Below are positions 18,508-26,219 of a stretch of DNA of 64,000 nt, piece after piece. The notes beneath the pieces were generated by a model. It saw only the letters and a list, made by a program, of their open reading frames with translations. It did no database searches and was not told the origin of the DNA. Made by a program: the position numbers and the translations under genes. Origin of the DNA: Selenihalanaerobacter shriftii (GTDB lineage Bacteria > Bacillota > Halanaerobiia > Halobacteroidales > Acetohalobiaceae); assembly GCF_900167185.1 (NCBI RefSeq), contig NZ_FUWM01000003.1, forward strand, positions 62,001-126,000, read 5' to 3'. Each line of letters starts with the position of its first letter. Within the stretch, counting starts at the first letter, position 1.

Positions 18508-20568
18508 TTAACTATTAATCCTTTTTACAAACTTTTGAATATCAGTAATAGGTGCTTCACAAGCATAATTTTCACAGATATAAGCTGTTGGCAAATCTCT
18601 AATTGATTCTTGATCTGCTACAAATGGTACTAACTCTGATAATTTCTCATTTTCATTTTCAGTATTTAATATAGTAACTGTAAATGGAGTAAACTTCTTT
18701 CTTAAACCATCTAACATTTTTTTAGTATTAGCATGGTCACGTTCACCAGTAATTACAATTTCCTTGCCATTATTTTGGATGAATAATAAAGCTGATAAGA
18801 AATAAGTATAAGCAGTTGGATTCTGTTTAACTTTCCCGCTAAAGAACTTAAACTGTTCTTCAGCTTTCTTATCTAATTCTTCATCTCCTAGCAATTTAGC
18901 TAAACGCAATAAATTTAGAGTAGCTACAGAATTGCCCGATGGTGTTGCTCCATCATAAATCTCTTTAGGACGAGTAATTAATTCTTCGCTATCTTCACCA
19001 TAAAAATAGAGGCCACCATGCTCTTCATCCCAAAAATAATTTAACATATCTTGATTCAATTCTTTAGCCATCTTAAGATATTTAGTCTTAAAGCTAACTT
19101 CATAGAGTTCAATTAACCCCCAAACCAAATAAGCATAATCATCAACATATCCTAAATAAGCAGCTTCTCCTTCACGATATCGTGCTAACAATCGACCATC
19201 TTCACGTCTTAGATTTTTTGAAATAAAGTCTACTGCTCTTTCGGCAACTTCCTGATACTTTTTATCATCCAACACTTGGGCAGCTGTTGCCATGGCAGCA
19301 ATCATTAATCCATTCCAAGAAGTTAAAATCTTATCATCTTTATGTGGGTGAACCCTTTCTTCTCTGGCTTCAAATAATTTTTGTCGTTGTTGAGCAAATT
19401 CTTTATCTATTGCTATCTTACCTCGCTTATTTCCTATCAAATTAAGAATACTCTTTCCCTCAAAATTACCTTCTGAAGTAATATTATAAAGTTCACAGAA
19501 CCTTGTTCCCTCTTTTTCTCCTAATACTGACTTTACTTCCTCCGGTGTCCAAACATAAAATTTACCTTCTTCTCCTTCAGAATCAGCATCTTCTGCAGAG
19601 TAAAAACCACCTTCTGGTGAAGTCATATCACGCATTATATAATCTAAAGTTTCCTTTGCTATTTGAGCATAATCTTTTTTATTAGTAATCTGATATAATT
19701 CAAGATAAGCTATAACTAATAAAGCATTATCATATAACATTTTTTCAAAATGGGGTGCTAACCACTTTCTATCAGTCGAATATCGAGAGAATCCATAACC
19801 TATATGATCGTAAATTCCACCTCTCCACATGCTATCTAACGTTTTTTGGACCACTTGTAATGCTTCATGATCACCGATTAATTTCCAATATCGTAATAGA
19901 AACATCAAGTTATGAGGTGTAGGGAATTTTGGAGAAGTTCCAAAACCACCATGTTTATTATCAAAGTTTGCTTTTAATCGTTTAAAAGTATCATAAACTA
20001 AATCATGAATTTCTTTTTTAGAAAGAGTTCCTGTAACATGGGAATCACTTCTTTTTTGTAATACATTCAATATTTTCTCGCTAGAATCTATAAGATCTTG
20101 CCTATCATTCATCCAAGCCCGTTGAATCTTATTTAAAATTTCTAATAAACCTCGCCGTCCTCTTCGAGACTTTTTTGGAAAATAAGTTCCAGCAAAGAAA
20201 GGCTTCTTAGCAGGATCCATAATGATTGTTAAAGGCCATCCTCCTCTACCAGTTAAAGTCTGACAAACAGCCATATAAATATTATCAACATCCGGTCTCT
20301 CTTCTCTATCTACTTTAATTGATATGAAATTTTCATTTAAAACTTCAGCTACTTCCTCATCTTCAAAAGATTCACGTTCCATCACATGACACCAATGACA
20401 GGTTGAATAACCTATTGATAGAAAAATTGGCTTATCTTCTTCCTTAGCTCTCTTAAATGCGTCTTTTCCCCATGGATACCAATCAACTGGATTGTAAACA
20501 TGCTGTAAAAGATAGGGGCTTTTTTCATTTATTAAATGGTTTGGATTACGATTCTGATTCTTTATCAT
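18508..20568 (-). CDS. Thioredoxin-domain protein of the DUF255/YyaL (SSP411) family
   Basis: A 686-residue protein. The N-terminal thioredoxin-like domain starts with [15 protein letters not shown] and NPVDWYPWG, and has a CxxC at C57-C60 (STCHWCH). A long (alpha/alpha)6-barrel-like region resembling N-acylglucosamine 2-epimerase follows ([29 protein letters not shown]). The family is widespread, with no agreed biochemical function. It is monocistronic; an AGGAGGT-like site precedes ATG. Length is normal for the family. Confidence 0.92.
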   Translation of the reverse strand: MIKNQNRNPNHLINEKSPYLLQHVYNPVDWYPWGKDAFKRAKEEDKPIFLSIGYSTCHWCHVMERESFEDEEVAEVLNENFISIKVDREERPDVDNIYMAVCQTLTGRGGWPLTIIMDPAKKPFFAGTYFPKKSRRGRRGLLEILNKIQRAWMNDRQDLIDSSEKILNVLQKRSDSHVTGTLSKKEIHDLVYDTFKRLKANFDNKHGGFGTSPKFPTPHNLMFLLRYWKLIGDHEALQVVQKTLDSMWRGGIYDHIGYGFSRYSTDRKWLAPHFEKMLYDNALLVIAYLELYQITNKKDYAQIAKETLDYIMRDMTSPEGGFYSAEDADSEGEEGKFYVWTPEEVKSVLGEKEGTRFCELYNITSEGNFEGKSILNLIGNKRGKIAIDKEFAQQRQKLFEAREERVHPHKDDKILTSWNGLMIAAMATAAQVLDDKKYQEVAERAVDFISKNLRREDGRLLARYREGEAAYLGYVDDYAYLVWGLIELYEVSFKTKYLKMAKELNQDMLNYFWDEEHGGLYFYGEDSEELITRPKEIYDGATPSGNSVATLNLLRLAKLLGDEELDKKAEEQFKFFSGKVKQNPTAYTYFLSALLFIQNNGKEIVITGERDHANTKKMLDGLRKKFTPFTVTILNTENENEKLSELVPFVADQESIRDLPTAYICENYACEAPITDIQKFVKRINS

Positions 20569-20760
20569 AATTAAATTACCTCCTATGTTAATAATATTCC
20601 TATTTAAATTATGACACTTTTCTTGCTCTCTTATTAATATTACTCTAATTAATTAAAATAGAGATTAATTTTAGTGTTTACTTTCGAGTAGAAATATAAG
20701 TATAAATATAATTTTAAGGGGTGATAATAAAATTAAACATGAAGGTAAAGGGGGCAAAAC

Positions 20761-20985
20761 ATGGAAATCTCATTTAAGAGGAATATTGGATCAATTGATA
20801 GAGTAATTCGCATGATTATTGGCCTTACTTTAATTGCCAGTGGATTTTTAGGTTTATTTGAAAGTAATTTAATAGCAACTCTAGCTTATTTATTAGGTCT
20901 AAGTCAAATTATTGAATCCATATTAGGATACTGACTAGTCTACGATATTTTAGGTTGGTCAACCTATCGAAAAGAAAATATTTAA
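20761..20985 (+). CDS. DUF2892 (YgaP-like) membrane protein with in-frame UGA, candidate selenoprotein
   Basis: ATG at 20761, preceded by AAAGGGGGC, opens a 57-codon frame with the DUF2892 start (RNIGSIDRVIRMIIG) and two hydrophobic segments (about residues 17-33 and 37-56). Codon 58 is TGA (20932-20934). The same frame continues for 16 codons to TAA at 20983, reading LVYDILGWST. DUF2892 proteins usually end with G-W-C-P-L-Y-x-L-L-G-x-S-T, so the TGA sits exactly on the conserved Cys and the rest of the motif is kept after it. The next base is C (TGAC). A hairpin with a GGUC apical loop follows (20951-20966). I read this as Sec at position 58 in a 74-residue protein. The alternative is a recent nonsense mutation giving a 57-residue product. 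Confidence 0.7.
20943..20969 (+). promoter_or_regulatory. SECIS-like hairpin after the in-frame UGA
   Basis: TAGGTT-GGTC-AACCTA (20951-20966) is a 6-bp stem with loop GGUC, extended below an internal bulge by CGA (20943-20945) with TCG (20967-20969). The loop G is the 26th base counted from the U of UGA. Bacterial SECIS elements have an apical loop with a G in its first two positions about 16-37 nt after UGA, and the Escherichia coli fdhF element also presents GGUC. The fit is by inspection; no folding was run. Confidence 0.6.
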
Positions 20986-20992
20986 ACAAAAA

Positions 20993-21014
20993 AGTCTTCC
21001 TTCTATGGAAGACT
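20993..21014 (-). terminator. Terminator of the hemerythrin gene
   Basis: AGTCTTCC, 6-nt loop, GGAAGACT; the minus strand continues with TTTTTTG. It lies just after both converging genes, so it may also slow plus-strand transcription. Confidence 0.75.
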
Positions 21015-21019
21015 CAAAT

Positions 21020-21580
21020 TTAATCATTATTTATTTGAGATTCTAATTTATCTATTAAATTAATATATTTATCTTGAACCCCTTTATCTTTAGCATTTTC
21101 TTCAATCACTTTACATTCTTTTCCTATCTCATCTAAAGATTCTTTACTTAAATTCTCTTTTCCATAATTATAGACAATATTATTCTCCTTAAATATATGT
21201 CTATTAAGCAAATCAGCATAACAAATAGCATTGGCAATTATATCAATTTTTGATTCTTCATCTCCATCTTTAACTGCTTTTAATGCTTGTTCTAAGTTAT
21301 TAATAAAGTATCTGCCAAAATCATGCTCTGAATGCATGGCAGCAATTGTAATCTCTTCTACATCCTTTTCTAATTCGCCCGCCATTCTTTCAAATAAAAT
21401 ATCTTCTTCTTTACCATGATGATGATTATCAGCATAATTTCTAACAAAATCTATAATATCGTAAAATGCTTCAAAATCAACATCACCGGTATTTAATATA
21501 TTAATACATAACTTACGAGCCACTACTAATACTCTTTTTATATTATCATGTTCCTTTACTAATAAATCTATTGCTTGCAA
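21020..21580 (-). CDS. Hemerythrin HHE domain protein
   Basis: A 186-residue all-helical protein with hemerythrin-type iron ligands: H in LLVKEHDNI, HHHGKEEDILF, HSEHDFG and NRHIFKENNIVY. HHE proteins bind a di-iron centre and serve in oxygen or nitric-oxide sensing, storage or repair. In an anaerobe a protective role against O2 or NO is plausible. It lies 14 bp after the carboxymuconolactone-decarboxylase-like gene on the same strand and is probably cotranscribed with it. No signal peptide. Confidence 0.88.
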   Translation of the reverse strand: MQAIDLLVKEHDNIKRVLVVARKLCINILNTGDVDFEAFYDIIDFVRNYADNHHHGKEEDILFERMAGELEKDVEEITIAAMHSEHDFGRYFINNLEQALKAVKDGDEESKIDIIANAICYADLLNRHIFKENNIVYNYGKENLSKESLDEIGKECKVIEENAKDKGVQDKYINLIDKLESQINND

Positions 21581-21594
21581 ATTATTTTCCCCCT

Positions 21595-21981
21595 TTACTC
21601 TTTTGATTTGTTTTTTAAAAGTTTATCCATGAATGATAAAATTGGAGCTATTTTAACTAAAGTAGGTGCTCCTCTTAACCACACAACCTGTCGCAGCACT
21701 TCAATTATTTCTTCTTTAGTAGCACCATATTTTATTGCTTTTTGCAATTCTAGTTTAGCTCTAGCTTCATGGTCACCAAAAACAGCTGAAGATATTGCGA
21801 TTAAGTATTTGTATTTTAATGGAATCACTTCATCGCGCCAAACGATATGATGGTAATCTGAAATAATCTTTTGAAAATCTTCACCTAAAACCTCTCCAGT
21901 CATCACACCTGGAGGAATAAATCCTATCTCTTCTTTAAAACTTTCTTTCATTTTTTCACGGTCAAAGCTTTCTTTATCCAT
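21595..21981 (-). CDS. Carboxymuconolactone decarboxylase/AhpD-like protein without the CxxC
   Basis: A 128-residue helical protein matching the CMD/AhpD-like fold (MTGEVLGEDFQKIISDYHHIVW, then LKYKYLIAISSAVFGDHEARAKLELQ and GATKEEIIEVLRQVVWLRG). Redox-active members carry CxxC before the conserved His in the helix near residue 70; here the equivalent stretch is AISSAVFGDH with no cysteine, so peroxidase-coupled thiol chemistry is unlikely. Function unknown. RBS AGGAGG before ATG at 21981. Confidence 0.75.
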   Translation of the reverse strand: MDKESFDREKMKESFKEEIGFIPPGVMTGEVLGEDFQKIISDYHHIVWRDEVIPLKYKYLIAISSAVFGDHEARAKLELQKAIKYGATKEEIIEVLRQVVWLRGAPTLVKIAPILSFMDKLLKNKSKE

Positions 21982-22050
21982 GTTAATTCCTCCTACTTAA
22001 ACTTCTTTAATTTATTCTTTGCTTTTCCCATAACTACTATTCAATAAAAA

Positions 22051-22078
22051 ACCATACTTTAAAATTTTAAGGTATAGT
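22051..22078 (-). terminator. Terminator after the DUF302 gene
   Basis: The minus strand has a stem ACTATACCTTAAAA / TTTTAAAGTATGGT followed by TTTTTTATT, 64 bp beyond the DUF302 stop. Confidence 0.7.
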
Positions 22079-22141
22079 TTCATGAGGCTTATATTTACCA
22101 AGTATGAGAAATACTAACTCCATCATATGTTTTTATATAAC

Positions 22142-22537
22142 TTAGATTTTCTCTATTACTCCTTTTAAATGTTCACTCACTTGATTAGCAACTTTCAATA
22201 ATTTCTCATTACCAGCAATATTTAAAGCCTTTTCAGGATTTATACTAGATACAACTACGTCACTAGTCTCTTTTTCATAAACAATTACATTACAAGGTAA
22301 TAGTAATCCTAATTCCTCTTCTAACTTTAATGCTTCATAAGCAAAATTGGGATTACATGCTCCTAAAATCATATACTTTTTAAAATTTTTTCCTAATTTT
22401 TTCTTTAAAGTAGCTTTTACATCAACCTCTGTTAAAACTCCAAATCCTTCTTCTTTTAGTGCACTTTTTGTTTTCTCTAATGCTTCTTCATAACTATAAT
22501 CTACTACTTTATTAAAGTCATAATGTCCTATGTTCAT
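22142..22537 (-). CDS. DUF302 protein
   Basis: A 131-residue small alpha/beta protein with the DUF302 pattern: YEEALEKTKSALKEEGFGVLTEVDVKATLKKKLG, then ILGACNPNFAYEAL and LLLPCNVIVYE. It has two conserved cysteines in these motifs. The family often sits beside sulfur-trafficking or metal-resistance genes; function unresolved. RBS AGGAGGAG. Divergent from the lipoprotein gene at 22767. Confidence 0.88.
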   Translation of the reverse strand: MNIGHYDFNKVVDYSYEEALEKTKSALKEEGFGVLTEVDVKATLKKKLGKNFKKYMILGACNPNFAYEALKLEEELGLLLPCNVIVYEKETSDVVVSSINPEKALNIAGNEKLLKVANQVSEHLKGVIEKI

Positions 22538-22766
22538 CTTTTCTCCTCCTTAAGATTATTTCGATTATATTTTATCCCAAAAATCCTCTAATTTATTAAA
22601 TTAATCTTTTCCAATATTCACTATTAATCTTACTTCAAAGTTAATTTAAGTAATTCTAACATTAATTTGAATATTGCCCTGTTTTTTATTGATGATTAAA
22701 AACATAATCATCTTAGCAAATATAGATACTAAATTTATAGATATTAATATAGAAAGGAGGAAAAAT

Positions 22767-23369
22767 ATGAAACAGACTAAAAAAATATTGACTCTACTTG
22801 TGCTCAGCCTTACCTTTATTTATTTAGTTACTATTTTTAGTGGATGTTCAAATAAGAATCAAGCTCAAGTAGTCCCAGATACTAAAGAAGAAAATAATGT
22901 AGCAAAGGCAAATCAAAATGACTGGCTAGAAAAAAGATATCAATTTCAAAAGAATTATATTCAAAAACAATTAAAGAGAGATTTAATTACTGAACGACAG
23001 GCTGAATATATGTTAGAAAGATTAAATGCAATGAAAAATTATTATGAAGAGATAGATGATAATCTACCTCAAAAAAATTACCAATTCCAAAAAGATTATA
23101 TTGAAAAACAATTAGAAAAAGGATTAATCACAAAAGCTCAAGCAGATTATATGCTTGCCCAATTAGACACCATGAAAGATTGTTTTGAAGAATACGGGCA
23201 AAGTTGTAACTCCGGCATGTTTGGAATGATGTCTGGCTTTAGTCCAATGATGCATGGGCCAGGAATGATGAATGGTTATGGATGGGGGTCTCAAGGTAAC
23301 CAAAATTTTGGTCCCAATATGATGCAAGGAAGTCAAGGATTTGGTCCTGGTATGATGCGAGGAAGATAA
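22767..23369 (+). CDS. DUF2680-repeat lipoprotein with Met/Gly-rich tail
   Basis: I start at ATG 22767 because GAAAGGAGG precedes it. The 200-residue product has a lipoprotein signal peptide ending in FSGC (lipobox). It then has two similar 42-residue repeats (YQFQKNYIQKQLKRDLITER... and YQFQKDYIEKQLEKGLITKA...) of the DUF2680 helical type, and a C-terminal tail of about 50 residues rich in Met, Gly and Phe with GPGMM, GPNMM and MMHG. Methionine clusters of this kind bind Cu(I)/Ag(I) in export and storage proteins, so a cell-surface metal-binding role is plausible but unproven. A strong terminator follows. Confidence 0.75.
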   Translation: MKQTKKILTLLVLSLTFIYLVTIFSGCSNKNQAQVVPDTKEENNVAKANQNDWLEKRYQFQKNYIQKQLKRDLITERQAEYMLERLNAMKNYYEEIDDNLPQKNYQFQKDYIEKQLEKGLITKAQADYMLAQLDTMKDCFEEYGQSCNSGMFGMMSGFSPMMHGPGMMNGYGWGSQGNQNFGPNMMQGSQGFGPGMMRGR

Positions 23370-23373
23370 TCAT

Positions 23374-23419
23374 CTAAAGTAAAAGGCCATTCCAATATTG
23401 GAATGGCCTTTTACTTTAG
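23374..23419 (+). terminator. Terminator after the DUF2680 lipoprotein gene
   Basis: A 21-bp stem beginning CTAAAGTAAAAGGCC closes on the matching GGCCTTTTACTTTAG with a 4-nt loop and ends in a T-rich tract. It begins 4 bp after the stop. Confidence 0.9.
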
Positions 23420-23531
23420 TTATTTTCTATTTATGCCAAATATATTATTTAACCAAAAATGCAGGATAGAATTAGTTTAATATAGAATGTTATTCATAGT
23501 AGAGTAACTTAGCAAGCAAGGAGTTGTCATA

Positions 23532-24119
23532 ATGAAGAAATATTTAATAATCATTTTAATTATTTTAATTATTAGCCTATTGATAGGTTGTAATAGAGTA
23601 TGTAACTTTAACCAATCAAAATTTTTGGAAATGAAGAAAAAAGAATTTGATATTTCTAAATTCTCTAATCCTGATAAAATAGCTATTAATCAACGAATGA
23701 ACAAGTATTTACTAACTAATATTACAGAGAATCCTAAAACTTTACACACTTTATTTGTACCTAATCAACCTATTTCAATCTCGGTTCATGGAGTCAGTCC
23801 TGTCTTTATTCTCATTAATAAACAGCTTAAGATAGCTGGTACATATGATAATAGAGATGAATGTGTAAAAGAGGCAAAAAAGAATTGGCAATATGTAGAC
23901 ACTAAAATAAATAAAATTTTAAATAGAAGCATTTCAATTTCCGGCAATTCAGCTACTTTAACAGGCGAACTATGTGCAGAATCTTACATAGATAAATCTG
24001 CTCTTGTCGGTACTGTTACTGCATTAGGTACTGTTAAAGTTAAATTCTTAAAGTTGAATGAAGAATGGTATATTCGTGCAATAGATATTAACATGGCAGG
24101 CTGTCAGATAAGTAGTTAA
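23532..24119 (+). CDS. Putative lipoprotein of unknown function
   Basis: A 195-residue protein. The N terminus has a Lys pair, a strongly hydrophobic segment of Ile/Leu and the lipobox LIGC, so it is predicted to be lipid-anchored. The mature part is mixed alpha/beta with internal cysteines (CNRVC, DECVKE, GELCAES, AGCQ). I do not recognise the family; the last 60 residues (SGNSATLTGELCAESYIDKSA...VKVKFLKLNEEWYIRAIDI) have the rhythm of an NTF2/SnoaL-type sheet. RBS AAGGAG is 9 nt before ATG. It converges with the HAD gene with no terminator between them. Confidence 0.6.
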   Translation: MKKYLIIILIILIISLLIGCNRVCNFNQSKFLEMKKKEFDISKFSNPDKIAINQRMNKYLLTNITENPKTLHTLFVPNQPISISVHGVSPVFILINKQLKIAGTYDNRDECVKEAKKNWQYVDTKINKILNRSISISGNSATLTGELCAESYIDKSALVGTVTALGTVKVKFLKLNEEWYIRAIDINMAGCQISS

Positions 24120-24123
24120 TGCA

Positions 24124-24861
24124 CTAAAATTTATCTTTAACAAGTGATTTTAAATTCACCATACTTCCCTGCCAGTCTGGTTCAAATTGCTCTTTACTTT
24201 CACGATTAATAAGAAAATCATTAATTAAGAAAGTAGTCACCCCTAATTTGCCTACCACCATATCTTCTTGCACATCATTCCCTATCATTATACAATTTTG
24301 TGGAGACGTGTTAACCTTGTCCATTATCTCTTGATAATACTTTAAATTCGGTTTAGAATAATGCATATTTTCATAACTAGTTACTAAATCAAAATCATCA
24401 GGGTTTAATCCTACCCATCTCATCCGTTCTACCACAGCTTCCCTAGGAAATAAAGGATTAGTAGCTATAACCATTCGATATCCTAAATCTTTAAATAATT
24501 TCACTAATTCAGAAGAAATATTATTCAATTCCCAGTTTTCTTTTAAAAGCGGAAATTTTTCTCTATAAAATTGATCAAAGCGCCCAATAATCTCAGTTTT
24601 ATCATCTATTTCCACCTGTGGAATGAATGCTTCCATAAACACCTCTTGATTAAGTTTTTCTCCATTATTATTAATCATTTCTCCAGTAGCCTTCATTAAC
24701 ATATTTATGAATTCATTTGGATTAGCTACATCCATAAATTCCTTAGTCAATGCTTGAAAATAATTTTCTAAAAAAACGTCTAATTCAATTGGTAGTAATG
24801 TGCCATCTAAATCAAACAAGACTGTGTCACGCCCTTTTATTAAGTCCAATACTTTATTCAC
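24124..24861 (-). CDS. HAD-superfamily hydrolase
   Basis: A 245-residue haloacid-dehalogenase-like phosphatase with motif I DLDGTLLP (catalytic Asp), motif II ATNP, the motif III lysine region SKPN, and motif IV GNDVQEDMVVG. The helical cap inserted after motif I suits a phosphoglycolate-phosphatase or YjjG-like enzyme. The substrate cannot be predicted. Gene order gives no further clue: a sporulation operon lies beside it. Confidence 0.88.
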   Translation of the reverse strand: MNKVLDLIKGRDTVLFDLDGTLLPIELDVFLENYFQALTKEFMDVANPNEFINMLMKATGEMINNNGEKLNQEVFMEAFIPQVEIDDKTEIIGRFDQFYREKFPLLKENWELNNISSELVKLFKDLGYRMVIATNPLFPREAVVERMRWVGLNPDDFDLVTSYENMHYSKPNLKYYQEIMDKVNTSPQNCIMIGNDVQEDMVVGKLGVTTFLINDFLINRESKEQFEPDWQGSMVNLKSLVKDKF

Positions 24862-24927
24862 TCCTCTACATTTATATTTATTATACTATTCTTCACTGCT
24901 TCATTAATTTCCTGCAAAATAAAAAAG

Positions 24928-24984
24928 ACTGGATTACTCCAGTAAATTTTCTATGTAGTAGAACCCCGCTCTAAGCAGGATTCT
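24928..24984 (-). terminator. Hairpins after the cotJ operon
   Basis: The minus strand has TAGAATCCTGC / GCGGGGTTCTA (24958-24984), then ACTGGAGTAATCCAGT (24928-24943) followed by CTTTTTTATTTTG. The second is the better terminator. Confidence 0.7.
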
Positions 24985-24996
24985 AATATTTAATTG

Positions 24997-25608
24997 TTAA
25001 TCATACTTACGTCTATTATTATGATGATTATGATTATATTCATCACCATGTTTCTCCATATAATCTCTTACAATATCTAACGTCTCACCAAATCGCTGGA
25101 AATGAACTACCTCTCGTTCTCTTAAGAAACTAAGAGCATCAATTACCCCTGGATCATTAGTAAGATTAATTAGATTTTCATAAGTGGCTCTTGCTTTCTG
25201 TTCAGCCGCCATATCTTCGTGTAAATTAGCAATTGGATCTTGATGTGACTGTAAATAAGCAACAGTGAACGGTACTCCTGCAGCATCATGAGGGAATAAC
25301 GCTCGACCGTGTTGAGCATAATGAGCACCTAACCCCGCTTCTTGTAAAGTCTCAACTGGTACTCCTTGAGTTAATTTATAGATTAAAGTAGCAATAATCT
25401 CCCAATGTGCTAATTCTTCAGTACCTATATCTGTTAATACTGCTTTAGCTTCATCAGTAGGCATGGTATATCTTTGAGTTAAATACCGAATCCCTGCTGC
25501 TAATTCACTATCTGGACCTCCATATTGAGCATAAAGCATACCTGCTATTTCCAAATCATTACCGGATACTTCCACCGGATATTGAAGCATTTTTTCATAA
25601 ACCCACAT
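24997..25608 (-). CDS. cotJC: Spore coat protein CotJC (manganese-catalase family)
   Basis: A 203-residue protein of the Mn-catalase-like ferritin superfamily. Metal ligands are visible in DIGTEELAHWEII, AEQKARATYENL and EREVVHFQRFGE. It starts MWVYEKMLQYPVEVS, as CotJC proteins do. The His/Asn-rich C terminus (NHNHHNNRRKYD) may help coat cross-linking or metal binding. Known CotJC proteins belong to the inner coat made in the mother cell. It is last in the cotJA-cotJB-cotJC operon. Confidence 0.93.
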   Translation of the reverse strand: MWVYEKMLQYPVEVSGNDLEIAGMLYAQYGGPDSELAAGIRYLTQRYTMPTDEAKAVLTDIGTEELAHWEIIATLIYKLTQGVPVETLQEAGLGAHYAQHGRALFPHDAAGVPFTVAYLQSHQDPIANLHEDMAAEQKARATYENLINLTNDPGVIDALSFLREREVVHFQRFGETLDIVRDYMEKHGDEYNHNHHNNRRKYD

Positions 25609-25625
25609 ATATTTTTTCCTCCTTT

Positions 25626-25913
25626 TTAGTAACTATAATCAATCTGCCATGGCCATGGAGTAGAAATATATTCCCATAAAGGTCCACATTCCTCAGCACA
25701 TTCCCATGGCTTTTGAGTCGGATGATAAGCAACAATTGGACCATACTCTCGTTGATATTCCATCTTTAAATCTCTTAATTGATTTGCATACTTATTATGA
25801 TCTTCTAATGCTTCCCTACTCTGTGGATGAGTGTCAAGAAATAATACAAGCTCATGCACAGTAAATTGTAACTCCATAATTTCTATTAACATGTGAAGCT
25901 GTTCTCGAGTCAT
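25626..25913 (-). CDS. cotJB: Spore coat protein CotJB
   Basis: A 95-residue CotJB-domain protein (LIEIMELQFTVHELVLFLDTHP, RDLKMEYQREYGP) with the aromatic-rich C terminus typical of the family (WPWQIDYSY). It is 17 bp upstream of cotJC and 24 bp after cotJA. It takes part in coat assembly with the other CotJ proteins. Confidence 0.92.
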   Translation of the reverse strand: MTREQLHMLIEIMELQFTVHELVLFLDTHPQSREALEDHNKYANQLRDLKMEYQREYGPIVAYHPTQKPWECAEECGPLWEYISTPWPWQIDYSY

Positions 25914-25937
25914 ACTTTCACCTCCTTATTTAAAATT

Positions 25938-26114
25938 CTAATATCTTTTTCTTTGATAAGGGAAATATAAGTCTGGAAAGAGTGTTCCTCTTTCTAAAGC
26001 CTCCTCAGGATAAAAAATTTCATCATACATCTGATAAGGAACATACGCCTGAGCTAATCTAGAATCATGTGAATAACTTAGCTTTAAATTCTTGTTTTTA
26101 TTTTTATTGCGCAT
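25938..26114 (-). CDS. cotJA: Spore coat-associated protein CotJA
   Basis: A 58-residue protein from the ATG at 26114, which has GGAGGTG upstream; an earlier ATG at 26135 lacks a ribosome site. CotJA signature: LAQAYVPYQMYDEIFYPEEALERGTLFPDLYFPY. First gene of the operon. Confidence 0.88.
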   Translation of the reverse strand: MRNKNKNKNLKLSYSHDSRLAQAYVPYQMYDEIFYPEEALERGTLFPDLYFPYQRKRY

Positions 26115-26142
26115 TAACTTCACCTCCATTGACAATTTAATA

Positions 26143-26170
26143 CATTTTATGAACTAGCTAGATAATCTGT
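26143..26170 (-). promoter_or_regulatory. Candidate sporulation (sigma-K/sigma-E-like) promoter of cotJ
   Basis: Minus strand AC, 17 nt, CATAAAATG. This matches sigma-K AC-N17-CATAnnnTA except for the last base, and CATAAAAT also fits the sigma-E -10. It lies about 30 bp before cotJA. Confidence 0.45.
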
Positions 26171-26180
26171 GCATAAAAAA

Positions 26181-26213
26181 TAGCCCTCACACCAAATTAA
26201 GGCATGAGGGCTA
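26181..26213 (-). terminator. Terminator of the ABC-F gene
   Basis: The minus strand has TAGCCCTCA, a 15-nt loop, TGAGGGCTA, then TTTTTTATG. It begins 7 bp after the ABC-F stop. Confidence 0.88.
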
Positions 26214-26219
26214 AAATAC

